A stretch of 64,000 bases of DNA from Urechis unicinctus. Its lineage: Eukaryota > Annelida > Polychaeta > Xenopneusta > Urechidae. Location: positions 20,696,644 through 20,760,643 of the forward strand of contig CM067357.1 in assembly GCA_034190875.2 (NCBI GenBank). Reading direction: 5' to 3'. This document shows positions 37,274-52,230 of the stretch, in pieces. The notes beneath the pieces were generated by a model. The model searched no databases, was not told the DNA's origin, and worked only from the letters and a program-made list of their open reading frames with translations. Within the stretch, counting starts at the first letter, position 1, and each line of letters opens with the position of its first letter. Both the position numbers and the translations under genes were made by a program.

Positions 37274-37489
37274 ATGTATAAGTTCATGTTTGATGTTTAT
37301 GTCAGAAGATATGGTTATAAAGTAGTAGTTTGGGGCAATGAATACAAAGGACAACAATTTTGGCTGTACCAGAATGCAAAAGTTGAATTGCCAACTTCAT
37401 GGCAGACAGGTTATGTTTTAAATACACATCAATCGCACTTTCTTCAAACTACAGTCTCACGTTTCATATTCACCATAGGAAGTTATTGA
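37274..37489 (+). pseudogene. Relic frame (copy 2), opened by stop loss
   Basis: A 71-codon open frame, hydrophilic with several aromatic residues (phrase EYKGQQFWLYQNAKVELP). Comparison with copy 1 and unit D indicates that the ancestral sequence had TAA in the middle, so the present length is secondary. No signal peptide, membrane segment or known motif is seen. Part of this segment was copied to 36435-36492. Confidence 0.2.
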
Positions 37490-40400
37490 TACGACAACTC
37501 TGTATTATTTTGGTGGTTAATAAGCGTTATTATCTGCATATTGCTGCACAATTTGCCTGTTAATCATGAAAAGACGACCCTTGAAATGGTTATTAAATGA
37601 AAAGAACATAAAGAAACGGATCCACTTAATTGCTATCGTCTGCTTGACGATGATCAGTTGCCTTCACGGGGATGCCCATCCCTAGCCACTATACCCACAC
37701 ATTAATATTTACCAACCGGGTCGGTAAAACCACTTGGCAAAGATGTAATCACGAGTATGCGATGTAAATTATTCTATGTAATTTGTCGGTTTCTAAAACG
37801 TGGAATCGATTGTTATGCAATTATTCATCTAGACTGGCTCAAGTTGAGCATAATATCACAAAATGTAAACTGTTTATTTAAACTAACGTGGGATAATGGT
37901 GGTAATGCTCCTCATTGTAAACATAAGATTATCAATTAAATTGAAGGCTATCTGAAACTGCTGTCAAAGAGGTATCCGTATCTTGACGTAAATGACATGT
38001 ACGGAGGGAAGGAACCATTGTTATGACAAATATTCGTTAATTATATGATCAATATCGCATGTGGATGGCAGACACGATGTGATGGTGTGACAATAAATTC
38101 TATGGCCGGCTCTCATTTTGTATACAATGAATTTCTGCGTTTTCGAGATGATGTCATGTTATTTCAAAAGTAAGATATGAGATATACATCCCAAGAAGGG
38201 TGCGATATTAGCTGGCTCGGAAGCTTATAGAATTATTTGCCAATAAATTTGCATAATATTGAATCTAACGGTGGTAAATGCCTTCTACAACCATGAAATG
38301 CCGCATCCACAATGGCCTCAACTGAGTGTCTGTCAAGGTCGATACCAGGTAGATCATGCTGTTTATCAATGTTATTATCCGTTGGTTGCGTTGTCGATAG
38401 TGAATGCAATAACTTGGTGAATATATATAATTAACCGCGTGACCGTGTGCTAAAACTAACTAATAAGCTGATCCAGCAAGTCAGGCGACAAATTGTCGAC
38501 TGTCATTTTTAATTGTTTCCCCATTTGTTGTTCTATAAGGGTATCTTGAAATGCCCATGCTGGCAGGCTTTTACATTCAGCAGGGACCGATCGAGGACAC
38601 TTTTCCCCTACATTGTTCGATTCTTCGTTATTGTTGGTTCATCCCTGGCAATTACTCCCGCAAAATGATTAGTCGGTACATCAATCACTGCGATACTTTA
38701 ACGCTTTGGAACTGTTAAGCTATTTAGGGTAATCAATTTACCGATCCGAAAAAAATACTAATAATGCATTCGCCGTCTCAGTCGAACGCAAGGAAAATTC
38801 GCAGAAAATATATCTATTTCCTATTTATGTGCTTTGAATACCTTGCGTTTGTTTACTGCTAAGATGTCATGGCTTAAGTCAGGATAGACTTAATTAAATA
38901 GCTTGTTGTCTAATCACATAAACACGGTAACACTGCACAACATTGTTACATTTGATATAACTGGCTTAATACTCAGGCACGTGTATGAAGGGTGACCATC
39001 CTCTGGATATAACGGAGAACCAACAGAGTAGGTTGTAGATAAATGCTATAAATGTCATGTTCAGGCAATAAGCTTAAAACTAATGATGAGACCACTGGTC
39101 AGTTCGTGCTTAACATTTTAAAGCTATTCATCGATGAATAATCAAATGTACTCGACAAACGCTTACAAATGCTGGTTATTCGCTCATATAGTAAACGCTA
39201 TTCCAGTGAGCAGCAGCCACAAATTACTCAGTTAAATGAAAGTATGTGTTCACATATATCGGACACCTGAACATTTGGAGTTCAAACCGTCGTGTACGTA
39301 GTGCCTTTTGTAGAAACAACACTGGTGGCAGTTGTCTATTGATATGATTGCTAACTGTTCTATGGCCGTATAAGCTTACTTAGCAGACTTATGTATGTGT
39401 GTCACTACCACATTAATGACTCACTATTTCCTACTGATTTGTCCTTAAAAATGCAGCGCGTCTGTAATTGTGTACGTTTACTCAATGAAAACATGTCTGG
39501 CACTACCTTAATTGATGTGTTCTACTTGGCTGCAAAGCTGTTAGGTCTAGCGACAGATTTGGCATTACGATTTCTTCACACGTATTGTATGACACCATTG
39601 TGCTTTGATGGTGCAATTCCAATTTTGTCATGTCTCATACCGAAAATGTCACTGGTTTTTATGAGGAACTGAATAGTTCAAGATATTTTTCTTATCTAGA
39701 GCTGGCCATGGTGCACTGTGTTGCGTGGTAGGCTCATACATATGGAAATGATAGTGCCATTCTTTTGGGTCAATGTTCAATGGTTACCATTTCAATTCAC
39801 AGAACGATCATTTCAACGAACGTACATAACACGGGTAAGACAATGTATGGCTCCTGTGCGACGCGGAGCTCTATGTTGGGTCATTTTATCGCCGCAAATA
39901 CAAAATTCGCTGCCGTTTCACATATGAACTTGATTTAGGTTAAGTTCGCTGTTTGTTTATGAGCACACCACTATGGCTCGCGATTTCCGACAAAATTCCT
40001 TGAGTCATAAATAGCATAATCTGTAGCATTAAATTTATCAACTTATAAAATAGTCTGTTATATTGCTCGTATCTTAATGAAATGAATGAATATTGTTGTT
40101 CTTATACATTAATAATAATGAATAACAGATAACTGTTGAAAGATATGGAAATTACTCCGTATATTCTATCACATTAATCAAACCTTCTAGGTCATAGGCC
40201 ACAAATCATATTATTATCAGTGATTTGCATTTATACCGACAATATGTGAAGTACCTCCAATGTTATAAGGGTCAACAGTTTGTAAAATATGGTCTCTTAA
40301 AAGTGTTATTTTTAATATCACTGAAAGGCGGTACAATTTGTATTACAGCTTAACTGCCATCTGCGTACTATCATTATCAGACCACTGTTGATAATTGTTC

Positions 40401-41957
40401 ACATCTACTGTAAGCTGTCGTTGCGAAATTCAGTGACTTAATTCAAATTGTCGTCACACTGAAGAGCGACATTTGATAACATATCTCCTTTCAATTGGGG
40501 TATCATCAATGATGGGTATGAGCATGGATGCTAATAGTCATAGATATTATGCTTATTTAGATGCTCATGAAGTAACCTACACTGTCTCTTTCTAAGGTGG
40601 CTTTACATATGATTGCATCACTTGCAGATCCTGGAAAGGGTTAAAGCGGGTGATATTGGAATAATCAAATACTACCCCTCCCACTGGTAAATCACAATTC
40701 AATATGCACGTGTCCAGATTATGTTTATGTAGCTCCTACCTTCATGAGGGCCTTTCCCGTGCCACTCAGTTTGCATTCTGCTACGAAATTATTTTAGAGA
40801 ATTGTACACATTGTTTGTGCGAATGGCCTCAAAGAAGTACGTTTGTTGCCAAACCTATGAAAACTCAACCATAGCAATTAGTGTTTCCTTTCCTATTGTT
40901 TTTATACGACTCGCAGTTCTGATTTAACGCTTGAATGTAGAGTAATGATTAATTGCTTTGATATTGTTGCCAAGGATATATGTAACAGAAGTGCATCAAT
41001 AAATATCCGACAATGCAACTTTTGCGTTTTCTTTGCAACACTATCATTGTAATGTTGGACAAAATATTCAGTTGTTAAATCATAGCTGCACTGTTTTTCA
41101 ACATTCTCTATGTCATTACCGGGATGGCTCCCTGTAATTGTCTACTGTCAGGGGATTGGATCGTAGATTCGCTTAAGTTGTATTCGTTTTAAGCAAGGTG
41201 CTCTTAGTACGATATACAGAAACAGATATAATTCGTTTTGATGTTGTTGTCGGCAAGCATGGTAATAGGTTAAAAGTATGATGCATTGAATAACGAGGAA
41301 TACTTTTCTGATGCCTGCAATCAGCATATTTAATGTCTTTGAATATACCAGGCAGACACGCTAAGATTTGCATGCTCTAACACAGCAATTTTTATCAGAT
41401 GTTTTGCATACGATCATGCTATGTTCTCTGATAATATAATCCATAAGTGGTAAGCTTACGTTATGGTCTGCCGATTGCAACAATACGTGCCTGTTTACAC
41501 TGCAATAATGATTTTGCGTTCTAATGTTTAACAATCCTGATAAGATGATTACTGCTACAGCATCTAGATACCGCTGTTACAATTGGTGAAGTGTGTTATG
41601 TGAGGAGATACTGACATCACTGAGGGAGTATTTGGAGCTAGATAAACATATATTTTAGGGTGGAACAATAACATTGCTTGAGCAGTAGAAAATGGTTTGG
41701 TCTAGCCTGTTACACAGATATCATAAATTGTGTGATAGGATATCAGGATCTGAGTAGCTTATTTATAATGGTATTTTATTTTGGATTTATGATTGCGTCA
41801 AGATGTTAGACCGTCAGAATCGGGTTTCATATTTGCACTATAATGCATTCATGTTCAAACCATGCTAACATAGGAGTGGTCAATCGATTAATATATATAG
41901 TTTGAGAAACAATATTTCAGTATTTGTGCCATAAGTAAAAGTTACAGGATCATTGCA

Positions 41958-42188
41958 ATGCGAAATACGATTGCATGTTACGATGGCATTGGTTATCAAA
42001 TAATTCAGTTGCATGCCGCTAAGTATACAAAGGTAATTACTGTACCTGTCATTTTTATCAAAAAGAGACAAATAGAACCGAAAGCGTACGAACAGATCAC
42101 CAACTGTTTTTATTGTTTTCCGAGAGAAAAGTGCAGTAGCGCTATGATCACCTATTCAGATATATTTCAATCGATTAAATGGTATTAA
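41958..42188 (+). other. Open frame with a conserved 3' half (copy 2), not recognised
   Basis: Duplicate of 13524-13745. The amino-terminal 20 or so codons read in a different frame relative to copy 1 because of indels, while the remaining codons are essentially identical. No known domain is visible. Confidence 0.15.
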
Positions 42189-42489
42189 AACAGGTGAGTT
42201 GAATTTTGTTCCTAATTTGTTCATGACAGAGTAAATAACCAGATATACTACAAACAAACACCTGGTCCTCAAATTAAAATTAAATGCAGGAGATCTTCTT
42301 CTCCTTCAATAACAAGGCCATATTGAGAAATTAACGTGTGAAAATGATTGTGAAGCTTAAACAGTGCCCCTTAAATACAATCTAATGCTTGGCGCAACCA
42401 AATTGCCTCAGATAAATGTGACAACCTCCTGATCCAAAAGCGAAGCAGTAATCCAATAATACGCCTATATTTTGTCATTAACAAATTCA

Positions 42490-42850
42490 GTTCAGTGACG
42501 GATTATATAAATGTTTACGCATATTTTGGTTAGAATTCGCTATAAAATAGTGTTTTTACATTAAACTGACATTCATGTACGTTACAAAAGTATAAACCTA
42601 CGTGGATCTCGTCTCGAACGGTTAGCCAGCTGAATCTGCGATCGTAAAACCGTCCGTTTTCGACAGGCCGAAAGACGTGCTGCATACTATTCTGCTATGT
42701 TGGTACTATTGCCGCCACGAGCTGTTAACTAAAATAATTGGCCCTACCGCGGGCGAAGGACAAAAACAAGCACTATTTCTGCGAGAGTTTTTACATTACT
42801 TTGCGTGAGAAAACGTACAATCATTTCAGATCAATACAGTAATGGTATTT
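42490..42850 (+). other. Unit-B-specific, GC-richer insertion (copy 2)
   Basis: Counterpart of 14060-14435. The 60-codon frame is at 42626-42805 with its stop at 42806-42808 and the same length as in copy 1. Seven differences from copy 1 within the frame, six amino-acid changing. Confidence 0.4.
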
Positions 42851-42892
42851 TTTTTTACATTGCTGCTTATTATTGTTTTAACTAATTTCAAC

Positions 42893-43072
42893 TCGTACTT
42901 AATGGATAGTCTCATGCGATTGTTTTGTCAAATCTTGGTATGCCACCACCAGATTATGGAATAAACCATTTTTATGCCGGAGCAAATTAGTTTTTACCAC
43001 ATCACGCTTTACTACAAGGACGTCTTATGCACTTACAAATGTCCTTACTAGTAATTATGCAGCAAGACGTAC
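42893..43072 (+). repeat. M1 module in unit B (copy 2)
   Basis: Counterpart of 14478-14655, with the same interrupting TAG codons. Confidence 0.8.
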
Positions 43073-43613
43073 AATAAGCCTATGTTCAACGATTAAGACA
43101 AGAGCAACAGGTAACATCGACGTCATCTTTGACGGAATAAATCGGATATTCATTTAATATTCCACGACTAAGCAATGGCTGCTATTCAAATGCATGCCAT
43201 GCTTCATCTGCATGGCATCACCTAGGTGTCTGTCAAGGCATGAGAAGCAAGAAGCAAACAATATAGACTATGCGTGACATACCATGCTAAATGCGATTTG
43301 CTGACTTCAATTGTTAGCTGCTGTCTATTAATAGCTTTATGTTGTGTCTTGGAGTATATACCAATAACGTGATATGACGCCAATTTCATTTTGATGTATA
43401 CGAGTTCATGAGATGGAGCGAGATAATACAATTATTGGATTCTAGGGAAAACTTACCTACAAAAAGATGTGGTTCCTATTTGTGTGCTTTTATTAACTTC
43501 TTATCACATTAATATTCAAAGAGAGTTCCTTACGATGTCATGGCAATATATCATCAATACATACGTTCGCACCGTGGTTAATGCACTTGCTTACAACACT
43601 TGCACAACTCCTA

Positions 43614-43850
43614 CATTCAACTCGCAAAAATAGTACATACAAAGTGGCCCATAATGTAATTGTGTTCATCTCAAGTGTTTAAGTGTGAGTGCTTCTTGAT
43701 TCATAGAGCTCGCATCCTACCTAACAAATTGTGATCAACCTTAATTGTTAAAGAGTTTATGAACGCTGCACTATCAATAAATGTTTTCTCGACAGTTATC
43801 CGGTCAGAATTACCAGCGTGTCATAATCTAAAGTGATGACGTTTTTTCCT
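43614..43850 (+). other. Segment present only in copy 2 (237 bp)
   Basis: Copy 1 joins the two flanks directly at about 15190 ('aactcctctaatatgg'). A CCT at both ends in copy 2 is compatible with a microhomology deletion in copy 1. The join in copy 1 accidentally creates a 126-codon open frame (14977-15357) that does not exist here, so that frame is not a gene. Nothing is recognised inside the segment. Confidence 0.7.
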
Positions 43851-46380
43851 CTAATATGGCCCGAACGAGATACCAGGGGTGCCTTTAGGCGAATTACAGT
43901 TTTACGGCCTGTAATTATTCCAGAAGCTGTTTATTGTAAATCAGCTATGATGAAATATGTTTGCGTAATTTGTACCATAATTTCGTGCCATATGTTCCGG
44001 TTTATTAGTTAGTATTTAAATTCTACGGCTCATTTTATCGCTCGAAGTTCAATACTTTCTAGTATTTCATTTGTTTTTGTATTAAAAAGAAAAAACATAT
44101 CGCCACCTATTATACACTACCCCTGAGTAATTAAATGATTTTGTACATGTTCTGTGTCAGCCATGATGGTAGACATTACATATTGGAGGTCTGTTATATG
44201 CATCACAAATCTTTTGTTGCACAATGCATAGATTCCTGCTCTAATCCAAAATGTTCATCTTTCGTAAGGGCATTTTAACTGTAGGCGTACGTCGACGATG
44301 GGGCGACAGTACAGCCGTTTAGATTGGCAGAACCTTTGCCTATGCTACATAATGAAGAAAAAGCGGTTAAATGTTTCACGGCAAGCATTTATTTTAGTAT
44401 TCAAGGCATGTGACATGTAATAAATTTATATGCGTCTTCTGTTACAGGCAGTGCCGGTAAGTGTCTATCAAATTTAAAATGTTCGCTGCTTAGCGGACTT
44501 GAGTCGTGTCTCCGTAGATCTACAATCAATGTACTTATTCTGTTATCATATTTGTCAAAGTTTCTGAACAAAGACAAGAACAGCAGCTTACTTTATAATT
44601 GCGACATCGAAGATAATAGTGCCACAGACCATTGAACATAATATCTTATGAACTGCACTTCAGTGCATAATTCAACAACGTGAGAGTGTTATGTTTTCTT
44701 CACATTCCACCGATAATAAAATTGTCTTAAAGTTTGAACAGCGGGGCATAACCAGTACAGATATGAGCTCCCTATGGTGAGCCCTCATGATGAAGCGACT
44801 AGTATGTATGGCTAAGGGCCAAAATTATTCTATCGTCTATACTCCCTCTCAAAAAATGGATGAAAATAGATCAAATGTCCTTTATGGAGGTGGTCAGAGA
44901 AAAAAATATGCTTCGGCTTGCATATTTGGTGACATTAATAATTAATGTCATGCAATTTGAATAGATTATTAAATAAAGCATATTTGATTCAATGTGAGTG
45001 TGTTAAATGCCAGTGTAATAGCTTCATCTAAACTACTGCATTATGTAGTTTATGCATTGTTACCTAATGAGTCTATCCGTATGGAACCTATCTGTGAAAA
45101 GTACAGCATGCAGATGCTAGGCACCGCATGGTCATGTATCTTGCACATTCACTTTCCCAGGGCGATTTTAATATGACCGTATATTGTTTTACGAATGCAA
45201 AAACCCTAATGTATGTCTAACTAGGGAAATTGAATCCTTTATCAAAAGATAGGTAGTAGCGTTAGAATAATACACAGACAATCCTCAGATTATACTCATT
45301 AAGGTGTAGCAAAACCTCTAAGTTGGTGATACTTGTGTGGCTTCATATTGTGGCGCGTTCACAAGGCTTTTTTTACCTCCTTCTTTCCAGAGCGTCATCC
45401 ACAAACAACGCAGAATCTAGTTTTTTTTGCTAATCAATATGATATCACACTATTATATGAAACAATTGTACTCAAACACTGTTAGTGCATCACTTAAAAT
45501 ACACAGGCATCGGGTGTCACTAATAGTTGCAATGCTATGACGAGTTGTAGATTAGTGAGTACTCGTTTTATAAGGACATCAAATATCATTTGCAATGTTT
45601 GTTTTATTACAATCGTTCCTTCATATATTTGTCAATAGTTTATATTACAGAATCACAACCTGACGCCGTGATGTATCTAATACACAGAAATATATATATT
45701 CATGTTCGACGTTGATGTTGGAAGATATGTTAATAACTACAGTTGCATCTCCCTTTTCGCCCCCAGGAGAAATTGATACGAACCCGCTGCATTCTTTAGT
45801 TGGTTAATAAGCGAATCAATCCATTGTATGACTTCGAATATCACTTACATGCCACACATGGTAAGAGCTCTGCCATGTCTAAATTTGAGCGAGAGGGAAT
45901 CCACGGTTTTCCCGTACATTCTTTGTCATCTATTATAAACACGCGTTGATGCAGCTAGCTATATACTACTATTTGGAAGTATTTTGTTAGTGGAGAAAAT
46001 GTGAACACCCGCTGTCGTTGATTGGCCATTTTATCATCTTTGGATTAATGTGCTGTCATGAATACAATAGACGCATTTACCAAAGGGATTAATGGGTTTG
46101 TTATTGCCATGTGCCACACATAAATGCGCAACGCCACACGTGTCACCTTGAATCGGCATGTCAGGCGACAAAATTCCGACTGTCACTCTAAATTGTTACC
46201 CCATTAGTTGGGCTATAAGGTTGTCTTCATATACCCATGCCAGGGGGCGTCTAAATGACGTAAGGTTCAGCAAGGTGGCGGGGTTACCTAGCACTTCTGG
46301 TCAACCATGTGAATATACAGAATTCTCATTAATTGTGGTGCTTTATGGTCATATATCTTACTCACCCGCACTCGATCACA

Positions 46381-46463
46381 TATACACACATACGTACACA
46401 CACACGAACACACACGCACACACACGCATGCACACACACGAACAAACACACATACACACACAT
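46381..46463 (+). repeat. Interrupted (AC)n microsatellite, unit B copy 2
   Basis: Same site as 17850-17936, but broken by point interruptions (ACGA, ACGC), so the pure run seen in copy 1 is either a recent expansion there or has decayed here. Confidence 0.95.
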
Positions 46464-47317
46464 GCTTTCAGACATTAAATTATACATTAATGATATGTCG
46501 TCCAGCGCGGATTAATAACTCTTTGTCGAGCTGACTTGTAAATGCCACTTCGCAAACAATATACCAGACTCACTTTATGCTCAGCAATGCATACTAATAA
46601 CGTAATGGCATATGACCCAAATGTTGTTACTGCCAGAAGAATATAGCAGCTAGTGGCGCAACAACGCAATTCTACAATCGAGCGAGGACACTTTCCCTTG
46701 ATTTATCGATTCTTTGGTAGTGTTGGTTCATCCCTGGCGATTACTACCGCAAAATGTTTGCTCCTGATTGGTCGGTATATCTATCATGGCATCACTTATG
46801 CGCATTGGAGCTGCTAAGCTATTTACCGATCCGAAAAAATGCTAGTGATCCATTCGCCGTCGGAATAACTGATAATGCTTTCCCCACTCGGTATGATATA
46901 TCTTACGCATTTATAATCTATATACTGATGCCCTTGCAATCAGGTTGACACTGCACATAGTGCGCATTGTCTTCGTAATTCGTCACCTTTGATTGGCAAT
47001 TAGGTTTCTGTTGGTTTGTCGTGGGTGCTGGATACATCGATTGACAGCAGGTACGTATTGACGTGATAGTGTACAGAAGTTTCAAACCTAGCCTTGTTAT
47101 ACGTCATATACCTTGCTTAAAACATCCGTTTACCGCAAATAACCATGAGGACAATGGTACATATCAGCATTATACAGTTCGCTGATAACAGAGGGAATGT
47201 GGTGTAGTTAAGCGAACAAAACGGGGGCAGGCAATCATTCTGATTTCATTTGAAACATTCGATTCGAAATTAATTATGTTGAGCTACATTAATGACAAAA
47301 CCCCTACAACAGTGGTC

Positions 47318-47463
<146 letters not shown>

Positions 47464-48842
47464 TTTACAATTTACCACATGATAGAATGAATGTAACACT
47501 TAGTATTCACCATAAATCCTGTCTATAGCGTGACAATGTCTTGACCGGAACTTCGCTATATCCAAATCAAATTGGGTATTAAAAATTGTGCTGCCAATTC
47601 TTCTCGCTGGGGTCGTTATGAATGTGACGTTAATTACTTCATGACCTCAGCAGACAATACCTTATCATCACCATCGATCACTGTATAGATGATGAAAAAC
47701 AATGCAGCAAAGAAGAACTAGCAGCACTGAACACCATAGGAGTCATACAATTGACCCATACATTGTAGATATATGAATATAGGGCACAATTCGTGTCCTT
47801 ATGGGTACTAAGGGTGGAATTTGGCCAGTGCGAACTTTCTACAATCAATTGCACATGTAATCATTTAGACACAATGGATTCAAATCGACGAATTCATTTT
47901 AATAATGACACTATTACTAATGACAAAACCATAGTAATTACATTGTGTATCGTTATCTTATATCATTTAACCTGCTATATATAGACACGCCTGAAGTATC
48001 AGACAAATGACCCAGGAGTCACAACATCAGCATCGTTCAACAAACAAACATCTTATTGTTCTGTGCTACGAAGACCTCGCGCTATCTTATGAGGTCTTGT
48101 ACTAGTGTGAATTATTGATCTAAGAGCGTTGATGCTAATCTATGTTCTTCTTCACCAAGTTAAATTTATCATTGTTAGGGCATATTACCCGGTGCAGAAC
48201 TTTTATACTTTCTGAGATAATGCCTTTACACTCGTCATGGTATATTAATCGTAGAACGCGTCGCTAGTTCATGCATGCCAGATGAATATGTGTTGATCTA
48301 TTTGAATTCTATATAGTGGTGTTGATATAGAAAAGCTTACTTGTCACTTTTCATGTTGCGCAGTTATCGCTAAAATAAATAAAAAGACACAAGACGTCCA
48401 GTTGAGTTATGATTCGGAATAGTGTTATATTGGGAGAAAATACCCTCCGATGCTAATAATTGACCAACGTTGCACTCCGGTATTTCGTCCTCTGCCTGTA
48501 CATGTTTTAATATTTGAAGGATCAATTATCGCGTTTGGTTGTTAATTTATTTCACACGAATCTTTGTGGGAATTTTTAGCTCCCCATATTTAATAATAAC
48601 AAATATAACACGCAGTTGTGTAGCGCCTTATTTCAAGGTAGAACTGACATAATGTGACACACATTAAAAGGCTGGAATGAGTGACGTTTTTAGTTCCCGA
48701 AAATTAAAAATGTGTTTTCAGCTATTCCTTAGGGAAGATGTCAACTGAATGACTTTGGTTCCTAAGGGATCGCAAAGCAACCGAAAAATCACGACCGCCA
48801 AACGACTTGATATCAAGTTGTAGTTGTTGTTGTTCTGATGGC

Positions 48843-49157
48843 TCAAAATACTTCTGGGGTTAGAAATGGAATAAAATGCCGATTAGCAAGTATTGAGTCG
48901 ATAATGCGCTCGTGGACAGCAAGTGATGCTATCCTGCTGTACAGATTTGGCGAATATGTCCGGCAACTCGGCACGCCAAGACATGCTTTGAACGCCAGGA
49001 TCCCGATTTTGGCAATACTAGCGTTGTAATTTAGCGCTCGAATGCGTATGGTTATCAGACTGTAGGAAAGGGAAACACCGTGTTCGTTATGATTATCAGC
49101 ATGCTTGAGCACAGCTGTGGCTGAATTTGGTATAGGGACCAAAAACACCGCGTACAA
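48843..49157 (-). other. Copy 2 counterpart of the doubly open region
   Basis: A 104-codon minus-strand frame matching 20268-20585, with altered ends and several amino-acid substitutions. No family is recognised on either strand. Confidence 0.15.
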
Positions 49158-52083
49158 ACATCAGGGTCTTTGGCACTAATTGAGCATTTGTACATATTTA
49201 TCATGTGCAGCATTTGTAGACATGATATTTATATTACAATTGCTTACATATGACAGTAGTATCATGATAAATACATAATGGCGACAGTTATATGCAGTAG
49301 ATTAACGTGATCTATGCATTCCATTTCTGCCACGGCGCAGGAAAATAAATTCGTGTGTTCAAGCCTACTCGCATTTTATAGTTCAGATAAATTTCATCGT
49401 CTACTATTAATACCAGTAGAAAAGCTCATTCCAATGTGTTATGTCCAGTAATGTCATTCACCACTCATCGTTTTATATCAAACGAGCCTTTTTCAGTTTT
49501 CTTCGTCTAATCATGAATTATATTATAATGAGCATCGCCGCCACCTGGATGCGGCGATAAGCCGATTTGATACTACTGGAACACTTTTCACTGTCCTAAT
49601 TTTCTTGACTCCGACCGTAATGGGGACGGAGCATAAATTGCAAATAAACAAACTCAGATACAAATTATGTCTTCTAACATCACAGCATTTATACGCTGGC
49701 TTGTTGTTTGGTACAATTTGGACGTAGTCCTCGAAGGCAGACGGAAATAACCCATGTGAGTAATGATAAAATTGCACGAACGCATATTGTGCACTATCTT
49801 GACACAAGCTGCTTTTCAACGATATCCCCTCAATAAGACTAGAACCTATCGCCCTGACTAGATGTATCAAGGTGGGTAACACATATGTGGCTGCTACAAT
49901 TGCAATAAAACAATGTGTTGTGTATTTTCACGGCAGAAAGAATATGGGCAGAACAGAATGTGTCGTAGCTACTACATATCGACAATTCGATCACTTGCTG
50001 CATTATACGCTAGCAATACAAATAAAAATACCGCATCGCTCATTATAAACACAGTGTGTAATAATACGACACCGACTTTTTTTAGCTGTCATCCATCTTT
50101 GACCTTATTAATTCTTAGTCAATATTACACAAAATGCCCCCAACGCATAGGAGGTCCGAATTCCGTACTATCTAATCATGCTTCCCTATAGGCGTTGTTT
50201 TCGCATATCTACAGCAAACATTAAATAAATGTGCTTAATTGGACATAAACATGCATCTTGAGTGGCTGATGTTCTCGTGGGTGCCATCACTGATTAGGTG
50301 GTCGAATCCAGACAAAAGCTACGAGGGTATCTCATATATGTTGAATACGGATTTGTTTCCTATGCGCATGGATATAGAATGTATTGGGCTTGTTCAACGA
50401 TTTTGTAGTGTCTCAAAATTACCTCCAAGGTGAATCTGTATTTAATTCGTTTCCAGTGGATAGTAGATTAAATACTGACTTTCTAGTGGTATAGTGCTGA
50501 GTTATTGGCAGATTTTACATTCAGCAAAATTTCTATCTTCATCGTCACTTTTACTCACAATGCGAATAACAATATTGGCGCTGGACAGATCAATTTTATC
50601 GGCTCAATGCATCAGGGTAAACCGGTAACATAATTACAGGAATGGGTGTTGGTCAAACAGTTACAAATTTCAAATATAAGGCATTGTTTGCATCGAGATT
50701 GAAACCCTCATCGGTCGAACTTAATTGGAATTAATTGGTCCGGTGGAAGTTTTTTAATTTGTTTTAAACTTATTGAACTTGACACAACCGATCGTTGGCT
50801 TTTGGAACTTAACACCGATAAATACTATATACTGCATAGTTAGATCACGTTAATTGCTGTTAGTTCTATTAGTTCTGTATTGTTATCGACTCTTTACAAT
50901 CTAAGGGAATGTGCGTAAGGCAACATTGTTCTCAAACTATGTGTACGAAACCTTCCATTCGTACAACTTTGTATCAAACATTCACAAGTATATGATTGCC
51001 GAACACTACATAAAAAGAATGCACAATGAATCACTATAGGGAGATTATCATGTTTATTTCATTATTAGGTATTGAACTAGGTATAAAACTGCAGGGAATA
51101 GGTATCACAATGACTATTTCCAGCGAGGAATTCTATGCCGTTTTTGACAACATCCCAACATTACGTATACCATAAGCGGTTGGATCTAAGCGTGGTAAGC
51201 TCATCCCAAGCATAAAGTATTTGCTTATATCCAAACATTGATCGTTTTACTGGTAAATTCTCATTTCTCTAGGCATATCATGGCACGAACCCTTGGTGGC
51301 GCCGAGCGATACTAGCAATGAAACAACTAAACTGTAAAGCCTAGTTACCCAATATATCAAATCAAAACAATTATTATTTCCCAGAAAGACTTGTTCCCTT
51401 TTACGCAACCACGAGGTGGAAAAGCGTTAACAAGAAATGCCATTAAGCGTGAGTGCATAATCGGCTTAATGTATACGGATTGATTACACAAACATCTTAC
51501 CGCAGCTAAACCAAGAGAGAATTGAAATCCTCTTGAATAATGATTTATTTGGTATCATTGACAGATTTTGTCTCATGGGATTCTTGCAGAAATATCACAG
51601 GTCTATATATGAATGAATTGGTAATTTTAAAGCTACTGCGTGATATGAAGAAGGCTAGAGGTTAGCTATCTAAGCCATCCAATTAGATAAGTCATGTGAT
51701 AAAGATCAAATGCACCTCATGTTGCAGACTGATTGCTACTCGCTTTTGTTCCATCTGATGAATTGCGACAGTAACCTTGATATCCTCATGATCACTAGCT
51801 GGCGTCTGTGAGACTATAAGTAAAAATGTCAGGGCACTTACAATTAACTGGTTCGTTACCATGCCACTCAATGGCTTGCTCGTTCCTTGTAGAGAGACAT
51901 ATATCTCTGAAGTAAAAGCAATTTAGAGATTCCATAACTTTAGCCCTTAATAACCGTGCGCTTTTTGTCTCGTACCCTGATTTGCTTTTTCGCAGACATA
52001 GATACACATTTTTTTCTTATATGGGCGGTGGTGATACGCCTAGCATTGGTCTCAGACATGATTTAACAAATCAGTGAGCGCTA

Positions 52084-52230
52084 GCGCGCGTGTGTGTAGG
52101 TGTGTATGTGAGGGTGCGTCTGTGTGGTTGGGTGTGTGTGTGTGTGTGGTGTATACGCGCGTGTGTATATGTGTCTGAATGCGTGTGTGTGAATGCAGGG
52201 GTATGGGGTACGGATGTGTGAGTGTGTGCA
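52084..52230 (+). repeat. Interrupted (GT)n tract (copy 2)
   Basis: Same locus as 24486-24577. The initial GC run is shortened, and the GT part is expanded and interrupted. Confidence 0.95.

Larger units (their letters stand above)
32282..38800 (+). repeat. Unit A of copy 2
   Basis: Counterpart of 3899-10320. It keeps about 305 bp (32807-33110) that copy 1 lost; unit D at 61785-61850 also has sequence like its start, so this state is ancestral. It keeps 51 nt (35190-35240) deleted in copy 1 and also present in unit B. It lost the (AC)-repeat block corresponding to 9744-10110. Confidence 0.9.
38801..46910 (+). repeat. Unit B of copy 2
   Basis: Counterpart of 10321-18410, with the same B-specific insertions and the same internal M1 module (42893-43072). 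It has about 237 bp at 43614-43850 that copy 1 lacks, and a shorter, interrupted AC repeat at 46381-46463. Confidence 0.9.
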
